From: Lignipirellula cremea
GTDB lineage: Bacteria > Planctomycetota > Planctomycetia > Pirellulales > Pirellulaceae
NCBI RefSeq assembly: GCF_007751035.1
Contig: NZ_CP036433.1
Location: 3,143,001 to 3,207,000, forward strand
DNA: 64,000 nt
Direction of reading: 5' to 3'
Part shown: positions 1 through 8,943 of the stretch, piece after piece
Layout of the letters: each line of letters opens with the position of its first letter
How positions within the stretch are numbered: position 1 is the first letter of the stretch
The notes under the pieces: model-generated
What the model saw: the letters and a program-made list of their open reading frames with translations, nothing else
What the model was told of the DNA's origin: nothing
Database searches by the model: none
Translations under genes and position numbers: made by a program

Positions 1-426
1 CCAATTGATGGGATAGTCAATTCACAGAAGAAGCGGCCTGCGCCGGCATTGCATCCATCCATTGAGCAGCGTCGGGTGAGGCAAGGATGAGAGAGGCAGC
101 GAAGCCGATCGGTCCGTGCCGTGAAGCTCTGTCCGATCGACGTGGAGAAAGGCGGATTCTTAGCCGCTACTACTGACGCATACCTGTCACTACTTGACCG
201 GTTTGCTCGACTGGCCAGGCCCGGTCAACACGGCGCAGTCGCCGGGCGGCGATGTTGATGTCGCGGCGTAAAAAGCAGCGACGGCGGCTGTTTCTCGGTT
301 GGCAACTTCTCAATTCTCACTGCCAGCCATCACCGCGACCCTGGTCTCGCAACCTCTACAAGCCCGTCTGGCCGAATTCCATCCAACGCGACCAGCCCAT
401 TCAGCCAGGTGGGTGTCTGCAAACAC
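1..426. other. No gene recognised at left edge
   Basis: This stretch lies downstream of the minus-strand ATP-grasp gene. I see no recognisable protein, RNA or clear terminator. Short open frames here have no familiar motif. It may hold the 3' end of the peptide-modification operon. Confidence 0.4.
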
Positions 427-1395
427 CTACGGCATTTTCGGAACGCGACGCCAGTGGAGGGAGGGACGTTGAATGCGCTGTCGAAGTGAGGGTGGATGGG
501 CCAGTTGAATCGACTTGCCCGTCATTGGCCCGTCAATCTCTTGAAATGCTTCCAGCAATTGAGCCCTGGCCAGGCGACTGGTTTCCAATCGAACGGGAGA
601 GGGGTGTTCGAGACAGGGGCTTGGAATGGTGGGGTTTGTATTGATTTCGTAGATCTGCGGTTGGCCGCGAAAGATACCAAAGTCAGCTCGTCCATAGTCC
701 AGCTCACTCGCTGCAAATACGGCCTCGATGGTTTCGGAATACGCGTTTTCTTTAATCAACTGGTAATCTTCTTCGTAAAGAGCGTCCGACGCGATGCCTT
801 CTACTCCGTACTTCGCAACCCAGTGATCTTCATGCACGCACGGTCTTGGAATGATCCGGTCGCCCACCTTGAGACTCCCATGCTTGCGAAATAATCCGGG
901 TGCGACCGGCTCCGCAGCATATTGGATCACAACGATTTCACGAATCGGAACAGAGCGCTCGATCAGACTTTTAATGCCCGAGGCCAGTTCCTTCGGGGTG
1001 TGAATTAATTCCGACATGACGCCCCGATGAGCACAGTCCGTGCGCAAGAAAACCGGGTAGGCCTCGTCAGGCACTACGTCGTCTGCTTGCCAAACGTTGA
1101 ACCCATTGTGACCGTCGCGATAGAGTTTACGCAACAACTGATAACGCGAACGGAACTTTGCCGGATTGTTGAAAACGCGCATGCCCTTGTCGCGCAAGTC
1201 GTTGTAGAGCCTTGCTGCACATTCCAGGTCCCAGAAATCAAGCCGGTCGAGATCGCCAAAAATATACGTCGCTCGCGGCAACGTAAAGTCTCGAAACAGT
1301 TTTTCATACGACTGGGTTTTGAAATTCAACTCCTGCGACTTCACTAGCGATTGGTGCGTGTAGGAGTGTCGTTGCGTTGTAAACAGAACGATCAT
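427..1395 (-). CDS. ATP-grasp enzyme of a putative RiPP cassette
   Basis: The protein has 322 residues and the layout of an ATP-grasp ligase (RimK-like). The pre-ATP-grasp stretch VFNNPAKFRSRYQL is at about 74-87, a beta-strand pair PVFLRTDCAHRG is at 114-125, and the metal-binding end DFG...YEINTNP is at 238-255. ATP-grasp enzymes use ATP to join a carboxylate to an amine, thiol or hydroxyl through an acyl phosphate. The ATG overlaps the stop of the upstream HExxH gene by one base (TGATG), so translation is probably coupled. Together with the small repeat peptide upstream, this suggests the substrate is that peptide. It lacks an obvious graspetide-synthetase signature, so the bond formed (ester, amide, or addition of a free amino acid to lysine) is unknown. 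GC is lower than the rest of the window. Confidence 0.8.
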   Translation of the reverse strand: MIVLFTTQRHSYTHQSLVKSQELNFKTQSYEKLFRDFTLPRATYIFGDLDRLDFWDLECAARLYNDLRDKGMRVFNNPAKFRSRYQLLRKLYRDGHNGFNVWQADDVVPDEAYPVFLRTDCAHRGVMSELIHTPKELASGIKSLIERSVPIREIVVIQYAAEPVAPGLFRKHGSLKVGDRIIPRPCVHEDHWVAKYGVEGIASDALYEEDYQLIKENAYSETIEAVFAASELDYGRADFGIFRGQPQIYEINTNPTIPSPCLEHPSPVRLETSRLARAQLLEAFQEIDGPMTGKSIQLAHPPSLRQRIQRPSLHWRRVPKMP

Positions 1396-2375
1396 CAGGC
1401 GGCCCTTTGAATGTAATCGTGAGCGTTCTCAATCAGTTCACGCCCATGGTGAGAGAGATCTCCGTGGGCCGCGATCGTGCAAAAACCGTCTCGGAAGTTA
1501 CGCGCGTCGATGGCGGCTGCGTCCTGGGCGGCGGCGATCTCTTCCGCCGACAACAGGCCCGAATCGACCAGACTTTTCATAGCCCAATGCATGCGTGCGG
1601 ACACAAATGTTGCGTGAAAAATTCCATCCATGGGACGCGGGTCGCTCCTCAAGGGAGACGGAAACAGTTCTTCGTCTGGATTACGCACCAAATTTTCTTG
1701 CGTGCAAAAACCGAACAGCAGGCTATGGGCGCTCTCATGAGCGATCACTTCGGCCATCTCCAACCGAGTCGCATGCAGACCGCCATTCAAAAACAATGCA
1801 CCCCAGAGTTGGTAATGAGATCCGCCATGAAACTGGCCCCGATCGTGCGGGCCGCCCGTAACACAAACGACTTCGTGGATAATCGCTTCGAGTTCACCAG
1901 CGAGTTCCGGCAGTCCCGCTTTCAGCAATTGCGACGCCGCTTGAAAGTTCTCTGTGAATTGTCGCTGCACCTGCCCAGACGGAGACGCCAAAGTGATTCC
2001 CTCGGGCATGGACTCCATCATGCGCGACGCGTAAATCTCGCCGCCAACCGAATCGTCCAGCCCCGTGATTAGCTTCCTGGAAAGCGGCTGCTCTTTGGCA
2101 AGAGAAGCAAATAACTTCGCCGCCTCTTCGTGCTGGTCCGTCGTAATCGCCAACACCAAATCATAGTAGATGGAAAAAGTCTTGGCCGAATAGAGAGCGC
2201 CGTTGTCCAGTTCGTCTGCAATCCGACTCAACGCAGGATTGTCGAAGTCGATTTGGCCCAGGCAGGCGTCGCGCAGGTATCGAATACTTCCCGCCAGTTC
2301 CGACCGCATTTCCTGGTCGAGTTGCTGTGCGCGGCGGGCGTCTGGCGCGAAACGAAAGTCGACAGTCTGTTTCAT
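1395..2375 (-). CDS. HExxH-type putative peptide beta-hydroxylase
   Basis: The protein has 326 residues from the chosen ATG. It carries HESAH at about 213-217, followed about 30 residues later by RSDPRPMDGIFHATF, where the His near 254 is a good third metal ligand. The pair HExxH plus DPRP...G.LH matches the HEXXH putative peptide-modification family (TIGR04267 type); members of this group have been described as alpha-ketoglutarate-dependent peptide beta-hydroxylases. The likely role is hydroxylation of residues in the small peptide encoded upstream. Two in-frame ATGs lie 9 bases apart (2384 and 2375); GGA sits 9 bases before the second, which I prefer. The open frame extends to 2693, but that part overlaps the peptide gene and the hairpin and is not credible protein. 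It could instead be a zinc protease, but the DPRP block argues against this. Confidence 0.75.
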   Translation of the reverse strand: MKQTVDFRFAPDARRAQQLDQEMRSELAGSIRYLRDACLGQIDFDNPALSRIADELDNGALYSAKTFSIYYDLVLAITTDQHEEAAKLFASLAKEQPLSRKLITGLDDSVGGEIYASRMMESMPEGITLASPSGQVQRQFTENFQAASQLLKAGLPELAGELEAIIHEVVCVTGGPHDRGQFHGGSHYQLWGALFLNGGLHATRLEMAEVIAHESAHSLLFGFCTQENLVRNPDEELFPSPLRSDPRPMDGIFHATFVSARMHWAMKSLVDSGLLSAEEIAAAQDAAAIDARNFRDGFCTIAAHGDLSHHGRELIENAHDYIQRAA

Positions 2376-2455
2376 CGTATTCATTCCGTTGGAAGTATTG
2401 GAAGAGAACGCACGAGTCGTATTTTGAGTGCGCCAGAGCAAACGGAACACGCGAA

Positions 2456-2490
2456 AACCTGGCCGGCGGTCTTGGGTCGCCGGCCAGGTT
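2456..2490 (-). terminator. Strong hairpin between peptide gene and enzymes
   Basis: A perfect 13-bp inverted repeat (AACCTGGCCGGCG and its complement) encloses a 9-base loop. On the minus strand it follows the peptide gene and precedes the HExxH gene, and it is followed by a short TTTTC tract. This is the usual place for a leaky terminator or mRNA-stabilising hairpin that gives more precursor than enzyme. The function is inferred. Confidence 0.6.
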
Positions 2491-2613
2491 GTATCGTGGC
2501 GATGCGACAGCCGCGCCATTACAAGGTGCTTCCCGGTGAATGTTCGCCGGCCCTGTTCTTGTGCGTAGAGGAACGGCTTCCCAAGACACGCGTTAATCAC
2601 CGAATTTGGCAGC

Positions 2614-2754
2614 TTAAGCTTCTTTGGATCCGTCCTTTGCCCCAACTTTTCCGCCGATTTTCGCTCCGGTTTTCGCTCCGGTTTTAGCGTCACTACTGAC
2701 CGAGCCAGCGAGACGGTAGCCGAGAAGTTTCTTTGTGTTCAGTTCAATTTTCAT
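2614..2754 (-). CDS. Putative RiPP precursor peptide, Lys-every-4 repeat
   Basis: The peptide has 46 residues. Residues 1-21 (starting MKIELNTKKLLGYRLAG) look like a leader. Residues 23-46 are a period-four repeat of the form [AGS]-K-x-G: AKTG, AKTG, AKIG, GKVG, AKDG, SKEA, with Lys at 24, 28, 32, 36, 40 and 44. The first units are encoded by a 12-base DNA tandem repeat near 2658-2690. The start is supported by AAGGA seven bases before the ATG at 2754. It is followed by a strong hairpin and then HExxH and ATP-grasp genes, the usual order for a RiPP precursor and its enzymes. I know no described precursor family with this repeat. It could also be a small basic protein unrelated to the enzymes, but the context makes that less likely. 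Confidence 0.65.
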   Translation of the reverse strand: MKIELNTKKLLGYRLAGSVSSDAKTGAKTGAKIGGKVGAKDGSKEA

Positions 2755-3610
2755 CGATCCATCCTTGGTAAAAATATGTTTGCAAATGAGTCCACCTGGG
2801 AAGGCGGTCCATCGCAGTTCTTGGAATGTTCTTCGGTGCTCCCCAAAATGAGGAATAACCGGTCTTATCAATTTAATCGGAATTGGAACAGTCTATCTCA
2901 AGCTCTTTTTGGTCCAAAGCATTGATTTTACGCCATGCAGGAAGCGGATTGCTCTCTACGGCAGCGCTTGCAAGCAATGCTGGCGGCTCCAGGCACGCCC
3001 CCCCAATACGCCAGAAGATGGGGTTGTGGGATATGAATGAGATTTCTCACTTCTCGAAAATTCGGCTGAAATAGCGGCTTCCCGCGGAGTAGTGCTGCGT
3101 CAATCTTCAATCTTCGAGGGAGCGATCTCGGCCGTGCTGCTGTGCTGCCAAGAAAACCGTGGGCTAGCGCCCGGCGGCTGATTGAGAGAAACCTGATTTT
3201 ATGGTTTGACGCACCGCTAGCCGAGTCATCGCCGATCACCACGGACACGATTGTTTGGCCGGTTGTGCACTATCGCGAGGCCAGTCGGTGTCGGGGCTGG
3301 TGTATCGAAGTCCGCGAACAGGTCAGGGTAACGAATCGTCCCCCTTTGCAGCTTGCCAATTTCCAAGAGGTTTCCGGCTTGCCCTTCGTTGGAGCCGACC
3401 TTTGGCGAGGGACGGGATCTTGGCGAATGAGCCCGGTGTAGAGAACCGTCGACGCTTCGAGCTTTTCTGGTGAGGCCTCCGAGTGGGCATGTTTTCAAGT
3501 TTTTGCTCGGAATTTCCACGGAAAAGCCGAAAGGACTAGAGAGACTCCCTTGTCTGAAATAGATCGACAACGATACAGATATCTTCTCCTAGTCCACCAC
3601 GAGCGTATCG
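2755..3610. other. Intergenic region between divergent genes
   Basis: About 850 bases separate the minus-strand peptide gene from the plus-strand glycosyltransferase. It should hold the promoter of the peptide operon; A/T-rich stretches near 2864-2901 (for example TTGAGA at 2901-2896 on the minus strand) are candidates, but spacing to a -10 is poor. Several open frames of 60-114 codons exist on both strands; none shows a recognisable domain or a convincing ribosome site. Confidence 0.4.
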
Positions 3611-4552
3611 ATGCAAACACCTGTCGCGCTATTTGTGTTCAATCGACCGGACACGACAGAACGAGTCTTCGCGCAGATCGCAAAAGCTCGTCCAAGGCAA
3701 TTATTTGTTGTTGGCGATGGCCCGCGCGCAAATCGTATCGGCGAGGCTGCGCTAGTCGCCAAGGTGCAAAAGGTTGCGACCAGCGTCGACTGGCCGTGTC
3801 AGCTTGCTACGCATTTTTCTCCAACAAATCTGGGGTGTAAGCGACGAGTCTCCAGTGGTCTCAAATGGCTGTTCTCGCAGGTGGAGGAGGCGATTATCCT
3901 CGAAGACGATTGCCTCCCTCATCCCACATTCTTTCCGTATTGCGAGACCATGCTTGAGACGTATCGGAATGAGAGCCAGGTCAGCGCGGTGAACGGGACC
4001 AACGCTGTAGCAGCGTCCGAACGCCATGGGGATGAAACACCCACCGGAAACGGTCAGTATACTTTCTCAAAATATTTCGAATGCTGGGGATGGGCCACCT
4101 GGCGGCGCGCGTGGGAACAGTTCGACGTAGAGATGGCTGATTGGCCGCGTTTCTTGAAATCGAATCGATTGCGTGAAATGGCAGACCATTTCGACGAAGA
4201 GTTATATTGGCGGATGATTTTCCAGCAGCAGTATCACACCGACTTCAGTAGCTGGGCGTATCCTTGGCAGTTTTCGAGTTGGAATCATGATCGCCTTTGT
4301 ATCATGCCGCCAGTCAATCTCATCTCCAATATTGGAGTTGACGAAAGGGCCACCCACACCACCAAAGCGGCCTGCGATCTCAGCAATTTTTCCACGAGCC
4401 CCTATCACGCGATCCCCCATCAAAACGAGCTTGTGCGGGACCCAGTCGCCGACCTGAAGACATTTCATGTGCGCCACCTCCGCCGTACCGGAACGCGGCG
4501 CATTGTTTGGCGCATTAAAAAGTCGGTATTTCCGATGAGAAGGGCCGCCTGA
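3611..4552 (+). CDS. GT-A type glycosyltransferase family protein (HlpA-like)
   Basis: The 313-residue protein opens with PVALFVFNRPDTTERVFAQI, a typical beginning for the nucleotide-sugar transferase group often annotated as hemolytic protein HlpA-like or GT2-like. The acidic metal-binding motif EDDCLPHP follows at about 97-104, preceded by the conserved NLGC block near 77-80. A WGWATWRRAW aromatic cluster near 160-169 is also characteristic. It probably transfers a sugar to a cell-surface glycan or glycoprotein. It stands alone, with no glycan operon beside it, inside the lower-GC accessory segment. The ATG is the first in frame with a plausible start; the ribosome site is weak. Confidence 0.8.
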   Translation: MQTPVALFVFNRPDTTERVFAQIAKARPRQLFVVGDGPRANRIGEAALVAKVQKVATSVDWPCQLATHFSPTNLGCKRRVSSGLKWLFSQVEEAIILEDDCLPHPTFFPYCETMLETYRNESQVSAVNGTNAVAASERHGDETPTGNGQYTFSKYFECWGWATWRRAWEQFDVEMADWPRFLKSNRLREMADHFDEELYWRMIFQQQYHTDFSSWAYPWQFSSWNHDRLCIMPPVNLISNIGVDERATHTTKAACDLSNFSTSPYHAIPHQNELVRDPVADLKTFHVRHLRRTGTRRIVWRIKKSVFPMRRAA

Positions 4553-4622
4553 TTCACGCATACTGACGAGGGGTTTTCCCATGACGCGGCGCCGATAATC
4601 CTGCGGGTCAGTGTGAATTCCT

Positions 4623-5022
4623 GCGGAGGCGTGCAGGGCGGAAAGGCGGCCGGCGTTTCTCTGTGGGCAGGATTCGCTGTCGGGCCAGGATTTTGACCAT
4701 CACCGGGCGTGGATTCAGCGGCGGATGGAGTTTCTGGCCGGCGTGTTCGGGCTGGAAGTGCTCGGCTTTGCCGTGATGAGCAACCATCTGCATGTCATCC
4801 TGCGGACCCGACCGGATCGAGGCCCGTAAGACGGCGAGTGACACAACTCGACACGCGAAGGGCTCAACCGACGACTGGCTCAGCCCGCTCGAACAGGACG
4901 AACAACGCGACCGCTCGGCCGAACGTCCTGCACGCCGGGCCTCACAGCCAGGCCGTTCCGTGCAGCCCGTCCAGTCCGCGACCGCCGGAAGACCGCCGCA
5001 TCAGGGATCGGTCCTGGTTTGA
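4623..5022 (+). pseudogene. Decayed IS200/REP-associated transposase remnant
   Basis: One frame (4623-4829) reads RRPAFLCGQD then LEVLGFAVMSNHLHVILRTR, which matches the core of REP-associated tyrosine (Y1) transposases with the metal-binding HxH in NHLHV. It then runs into a stop. A second piece in another frame, around 4850-5022, contains TDDWLSPLEQDE, resembling the C-terminal part of the same family. The N terminus appears frameshifted before 4640 and no complete reading frame exists. This is a dead copy. Such transposases are linked to REP-like palindromes, and REP-like hairpins occur elsewhere in the window. Confidence 0.7.
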
Positions 5023-5309
5023 CTGGCGCCCGTTCGCGGCTAATGAAGGTTGCCCGTCCCGTATTGGCCGTACTTCGTCATGGCATCCTTCTCAGCAAGT
5101 TGGAAATCGGAAGCCATAATCGCTCCTTCCTTGGAGGGCATGACCCACCCGCAATCTCGACGCCCGCACTCGGTTCGCCGGGCGACAGGCTCCGGCGCCT
5201 GGCAACGGGTGGGGAAAATAGCCGCAGACCGCCGTGGATTGTTAACTGGCTGACCGCTACAATTCTTGGGAGCGAGTGGCTAATCTCCTGAACTGGCATA
5301 GGGATTCTT
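5023..5309. other. Spacer upstream of the Fur-family gene
   Basis: No gene is recognised. This short stretch should contain the promoter of the downstream regulator; I could not identify a convincing -10/-35 pair or Fur-type box. Confidence 0.3.
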
Positions 5310-5747
5310 ATGGAAGACGGCGGGCAACCTGAGATGTCGATCGACGCCGCACGGCAATTGGTCCGCAAGGCCGGCCTGCGGGCGACGCCAGCCCGACTGC
5401 TCGTTATGCAATGCCTGGCGGGTAGTTCCCGGCCGCTGTCGCACTTGGAAGTCTGCGAGCAGATCGGCGACCGCGGTTTTGACCCCTCGACCATTTACCG
5501 CTCGCTGACCGAACTTTCCGAAGCCGGCGTGCTGGCCCGGTTGGATGTCGACAGCACCCGTCGCTTTGAGTACCTGTCCGACGAAGCCCAGTCGGGCGAA
5601 CATCCGCATTTCCTGTGTGTCGACTGCGGTAAAATGGCCTGCCTGGAAGGGTATTCTTTCCGTCTCACGCCGCGTAAATCGGCCTCGGCCCCGGTCGGCG
5701 AGATCACACAGGTGCTTGTGAAAGGGCACTGCGTCGAGTGCAAGTAG
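5310..5747 (+). CDS. Fur-family transcriptional regulator
   Basis: The 145-residue protein has the Fur/Zur/PerR fold. The N-terminal winged helix includes GLRATPARLLVMQCL (about 25-39) and the helix FDPSTIYRSLTELSEAGVL (about 61-79). The C-terminal metal domain carries HPHFLCVDCGK (about 108-118) and a final CVEC, giving the paired CxxC structural zinc site. It binds DNA when loaded with a metal ion and normally represses metal-uptake or oxidative-stress genes; which metal it senses cannot be told from sequence alone. An AGGG precedes the ATG at a good distance. It is followed by leuS after a 214-base gap, with no functional link evident. Confidence 0.9.
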   Translation: MEDGGQPEMSIDAARQLVRKAGLRATPARLLVMQCLAGSSRPLSHLEVCEQIGDRGFDPSTIYRSLTELSEAGVLARLDVDSTRRFEYLSDEAQSGEHPHFLCVDCGKMACLEGYSFRLTPRKSASAPVGEITQVLVKGHCVECK

Positions 5748-5961
5748 CAGGTCGCGTTCCAGCCCAGAACAGAAACACGAATCCGGCTAGCCTCCCATTT
5801 CCAGGGCGTCACTCTGCCCGAACCGCAGGCCGGGCGAGCGTGTCGTTCCTGGCGAGCGTCCTTTGCGCACGGTTTGCAGCAAGGGGGTCAGGCAGTAAAA
5901 TCGCCGACTGGCGGATCTTCGCCGTCGCTGTTTCGTTTCTCGCCCTTTATCTGACGACATT

Positions 5962-8799
5962 ATGCCGCGCTATAATCCCGCTGTGATCGAGCCGAAATGG
6001 CAACAATTCTGGGAAACCCACGCCACCTTCCAGACGCCTGAGCTGCCACAGGGCGAAAAACTGTACGTGCTCGACATGTTTCCCTATCCCAGCGGCAACG
6101 GCCTGCATGTGGGACACCCGGAAGGCTATACGGCGACCGACATCCTGTGCAGGGCGGCCCGGATGCAAGGGAAAACGGTCCTGCACCCGATGGGCTTCGA
6201 CGCCTTCGGCCTGCCGGCGGAAGAGTTCGCGATTAAAACGAACACGCCGCCGCGGGAGTCGACCGAGAAAAATATCGATACTTTCCGACGCCAGCTGAAA
6301 ATGCTCGGCTTCAGTTATGACTGGGACCGCGAAGTGGCGACGACCGACGTCGACTACTTTCGCTGGACGCAGTGGATCTTCCTGCAGCTGTACGACACCT
6401 GGTTTGACAAAGAGCAGCAGAAAGGCCGGGCGATCGCCGAGCTGCCGATCCCCGCCGATGTTCAGGCCGAGGGTCCCGCAGCCGTGCAGCGTTACCAGGA
6501 CGAACATCGCCTGGCCTACCAGGCCGACGCCCTCGTCAACTGGTGCCCCAATCTTGGCACCGTGCTGGCGAACGAAGAAGTACAGGACGGCAAGAGCGAA
6601 CGCGGCGGCCATCCCGTCGTCCGCATTCCGCTGCGCCAGTGGACGCTCCGCATCACGGCCTATGCCGATCGCCTGGAGAGCGACCTGGAACTGCTCAACT
6701 GGCCCCGCAGCGTGAAAAAGCTGCAGAGCGACTGGATCGGCCGCAGCACTGGCGCCGAGGTCGACTTCTACATTGGCGCCGCCGACGACTACGCCGCCTG
6801 GAAAAAGGCCCGCGCCGCGCAAGACTTCCCGGCCCAGCCCGGCGACGACGCGCTGCGGATCTACACGACCCGTCCCGATACGCTTTATGGCGCCACCTAT
6901 ATGGTCATCGCGCCCGAGCATCCTTTCGTCGAACGGCTGACCACGCCTGAGAACGCGGCCGCCGTCAAAGCGTACTGCGACAAGGCCGCCGGCAAGAGCG
7001 ACCGGGAACGTCAGGAAGAGAAGAAGAAAAAGACGGGCGTGTTCACCGGCTCATACGCCCTCAATCCCGTCAACGGCGAACCGACGCCGGTCTGGATCGC
7101 CGACTATGTGCTGATCAGCTACGGCTCCGGCGCCATCATGGCGGTGCCGGCCCACGACATTCGCGACCTGGAATTCGCCCAGCAGTTCGACCTGCCGGTG
7201 ACGGCCGTCGTCGATCCGGGCCCCGACGCCGAAGATCGCGACCAGGTGCTCGCCGGCGAAGCCTGCTTCGCCGGACACGGCGTGGCCGTTCACTCGGGCG
7301 ACTACGATGGGCTGTCGACGGCCGACTTCAAAGTCAAAATCGCCGGCGACCTGGCCGCCGCTGGCATGGGTTCTCCGGCCGTCAACTACAAGCTGCGTGA
7401 CTGGCTGTTCAGTCGCCAGCGGTTCTGGGGCGAGCCGTTCCCCATCCTGCACGAACTGGACGAGAACGACCAGCCGACCGGCGTGATTCGCACCGTCGAC
7501 GAAGCCGACCTGCCGGTGAACCTGCCGCATCTGGACGACTTCAAGCCGCCGGGCACGCCCGAGCCGCCGCTGGGCAAGGCGCCGCACGACTGGCTGTATC
7601 AGACGATCGACGGCGTGCGCTATCGCCGGGAGACCAACACCATGCCGCAGTGGGCCGGCTCCTGCTGGTACTACCTGCGTTATATCGACCCGAAAAATAG
7701 CGAGTGCTTCGTCGATCCGGCCAAAGAGAAAGCCTGGATGCCGGTCGACGTGTACATCGGCGGCGTGGAGCATGCCGTGCTGCACCTGCTGTACGCCCGC
7801 TTCTGGCACAAGGTGCTGTTCGACCGCGGCCATGTCTCCACGCCGGAACCGTTCCAGCGGCTGATCAACCAGGGGATGATCCTGGGCGAGCCCGAACTCA
7901 ACGGCTATCAAACGTCCGACGGCCAGTGGGTCAGTGCGGCCGATGCCGTCGTGGACGAGGAACAGGGCGCTGTCCTCCAGGAAGGGACAGGAGCCGCACT
8001 CAGTGAAGTCAAACTCGAGCCATCCCAGGTGGAGAAAAAAGGGGACTCCTTCGTGCTGGTCGACGACCCTTCCATCCGCATTGACCATCGCGCGTTCAAG
8101 ATGTCGAAGAGCCGTGGCAACGTAGTGACTCCTGATGAAGTCGTCAGTGAGTACGGCGCCGATTCGCTGCGGCTGTATGAAATGTTCATGGGCCCGCTCG
8201 AAGCGACCAAGCCCTGGAGCATGAACGGCGTAAGCGGCGTGAAGAACTTCCTCGACCGCGTCTGGCGTCTGATCGTCGACGACCGGGCCGAAGAGATGAC
8301 CCTGTCCGACGCCGTGCAGGATGTCGAGCCGACCGCTGACCAGAACCGGATCGTCCATAAAACGATCCAGGCCGTCACCAGCGATATCGCCGGGTTGTCG
8401 TTCAACACGGCCATTGCCCGCATGATGGAGTTCGTCAACGCCTTTACCCGTGAGAAGGTCCGCCCGAAGCAGTCGCTGGAAACGCTCGTGCTGCTGCTCT
8501 CTCCGTACGCCCCGCACATCGCCGAAGAGCTGTGGAGCGTCCTGGGGCATGCCGACACGCTGGCCTATGAGTCCTGGCCCGAGTTCAACGAGGAGCTGGC
8601 GGCTGACTCCACCATTGAGATCCCCGTGCAGATTCTGGGGAAAGTCCGCGCCAAGCTGCAGGCGGCGCCCGACATCAGCCAGGCCGACCTGGAGCAGGCC
8701 GCGCTGGCTGACCCCAAGATTGCCGAAATGCTGGCCGGTAAAACGATCGTCAAAACGATCGTCATTCCCGGTCGCCTGGTAAACTTCGTCGTGAAATAA
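5962..8799 (+). CDS. leuS: Leucyl-tRNA synthetase
   Basis: This class I aminoacyl-tRNA synthetase charges tRNA-Leu in the cytoplasm. The HIGH-type motif is HVGH at residues 49-52 after YPSGNGL, and the KMSKS loop is KMSKS at 713-717. The inserted CP1 editing domain contains [14 protein letters not shown] and [12 protein letters not shown], which clear mischarged tRNA. At 945 residues it is longer than the usual 860-880; part of the extra length lies just before KMSKS, in an acidic insertion at about 670-705. The C-terminal anticodon-binding region runs to a [16 protein letters not shown] end typical of the family. The start is the first ATG before the conserved [12 protein letters not shown] block. 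Confidence 0.97.
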   Translation: MPRYNPAVIEPKWQQFWETHATFQTPELPQGEKLYVLDMFPYPSGNGLHVGHPEGYTATDILCRAARMQGKTVLHPMGFDAFGLPAEEFAIKTNTPPRESTEKNIDTFRRQLKMLGFSYDWDREVATTDVDYFRWTQWIFLQLYDTWFDKEQQKGRAIAELPIPADVQAEGPAAVQRYQDEHRLAYQADALVNWCPNLGTVLANEEVQDGKSERGGHPVVRIPLRQWTLRITAYADRLESDLELLNWPRSVKKLQSDWIGRSTGAEVDFYIGAADDYAAWKKARAAQDFPAQPGDDALRIYTTRPDTLYGATYMVIAPEHPFVERLTTPENAAAVKAYCDKAAGKSDRERQEEKKKKTGVFTGSYALNPVNGEPTPVWIADYVLISYGSGAIMAVPAHDIRDLEFAQQFDLPVTAVVDPGPDAEDRDQVLAGEACFAGHGVAVHSGDYDGLSTADFKVKIAGDLAAAGMGSPAVNYKLRDWLFSRQRFWGEPFPILHELDENDQPTGVIRTVDEADLPVNLPHLDDFKPPGTPEPPLGKAPHDWLYQTIDGVRYRRETNTMPQWAGSCWYYLRYIDPKNSECFVDPAKEKAWMPVDVYIGGVEHAVLHLLYARFWHKVLFDRGHVSTPEPFQRLINQGMILGEPELNGYQTSDGQWVSAADAVVDEEQGAVLQEGTGAALSEVKLEPSQVEKKGDSFVLVDDPSIRIDHRAFKMSKSRGNVVTPDEVVSEYGADSLRLYEMFMGPLEATKPWSMNGVSGVKNFLDRVWRLIVDDRAEEMTLSDAVQDVEPTADQNRIVHKTIQAVTSDIAGLSFNTAIARMMEFVNAFTREKVRPKQSLETLVLLLSPYAPHIAEELWSVLGHADTLAYESWPEFNEELAADSTIEIPVQILGKVRAKLQAAPDISQADLEQAALADPKIAEMLAGKTIVKTIVIPGRLVNFVVK

Positions 8800-8846
8800 T
8801 CGCTCCCGGCAGAGCGAAAACGCTCGGCGAACCCCGCCAGGCGAAG

Positions 8847-8880
8847 TACGATGAGCAAAATACGATGAGCAAAGTACCAT
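8847..8880 (+). repeat. Short tandem repeat, 14-bp period
   Basis: TACGATGAGCAAA occurs at 8847-8859 and again at 8861-8873, followed by a degenerate third unit starting TACCATCAAAG. It lies in the spacer between leuS and the large cytochrome gene. No function is evident. Confidence 0.6.
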
Positions 8881-8943
8881 CAAAGGCCGCCCGCCGTCGC
8901 ACCCAGCGACATCCGCGCCCTCCCGTCGACAGGAAACTGTTCC

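Noticed and set aside
2385-2693. N-terminal extension of the HExxH protein through the peptide gene
   Set aside because: It would overlap the peptide gene and the hairpin, has odd composition and no ribosome site.
2755-2871. Upstream extension of the small peptide
   Set aside because: The ATG at 2754 has AAGGA at the right distance; earlier codons have none and would add an unlikely leader.
2864-2901. -35/-10 promoter of the peptide operon
   Set aside because: TTGAGA is present but the best -10-like box has a 20-base spacer; not strong enough to call.
5947-6921. 324-codon open frame opposite leuS start
   Set aside because: Shadow of leuS; low-complexity composition.
7051-8883. 610-codon open frame opposite leuS
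   Set aside because: It is a shadow of the high-GC leuS gene; no motif and no support.
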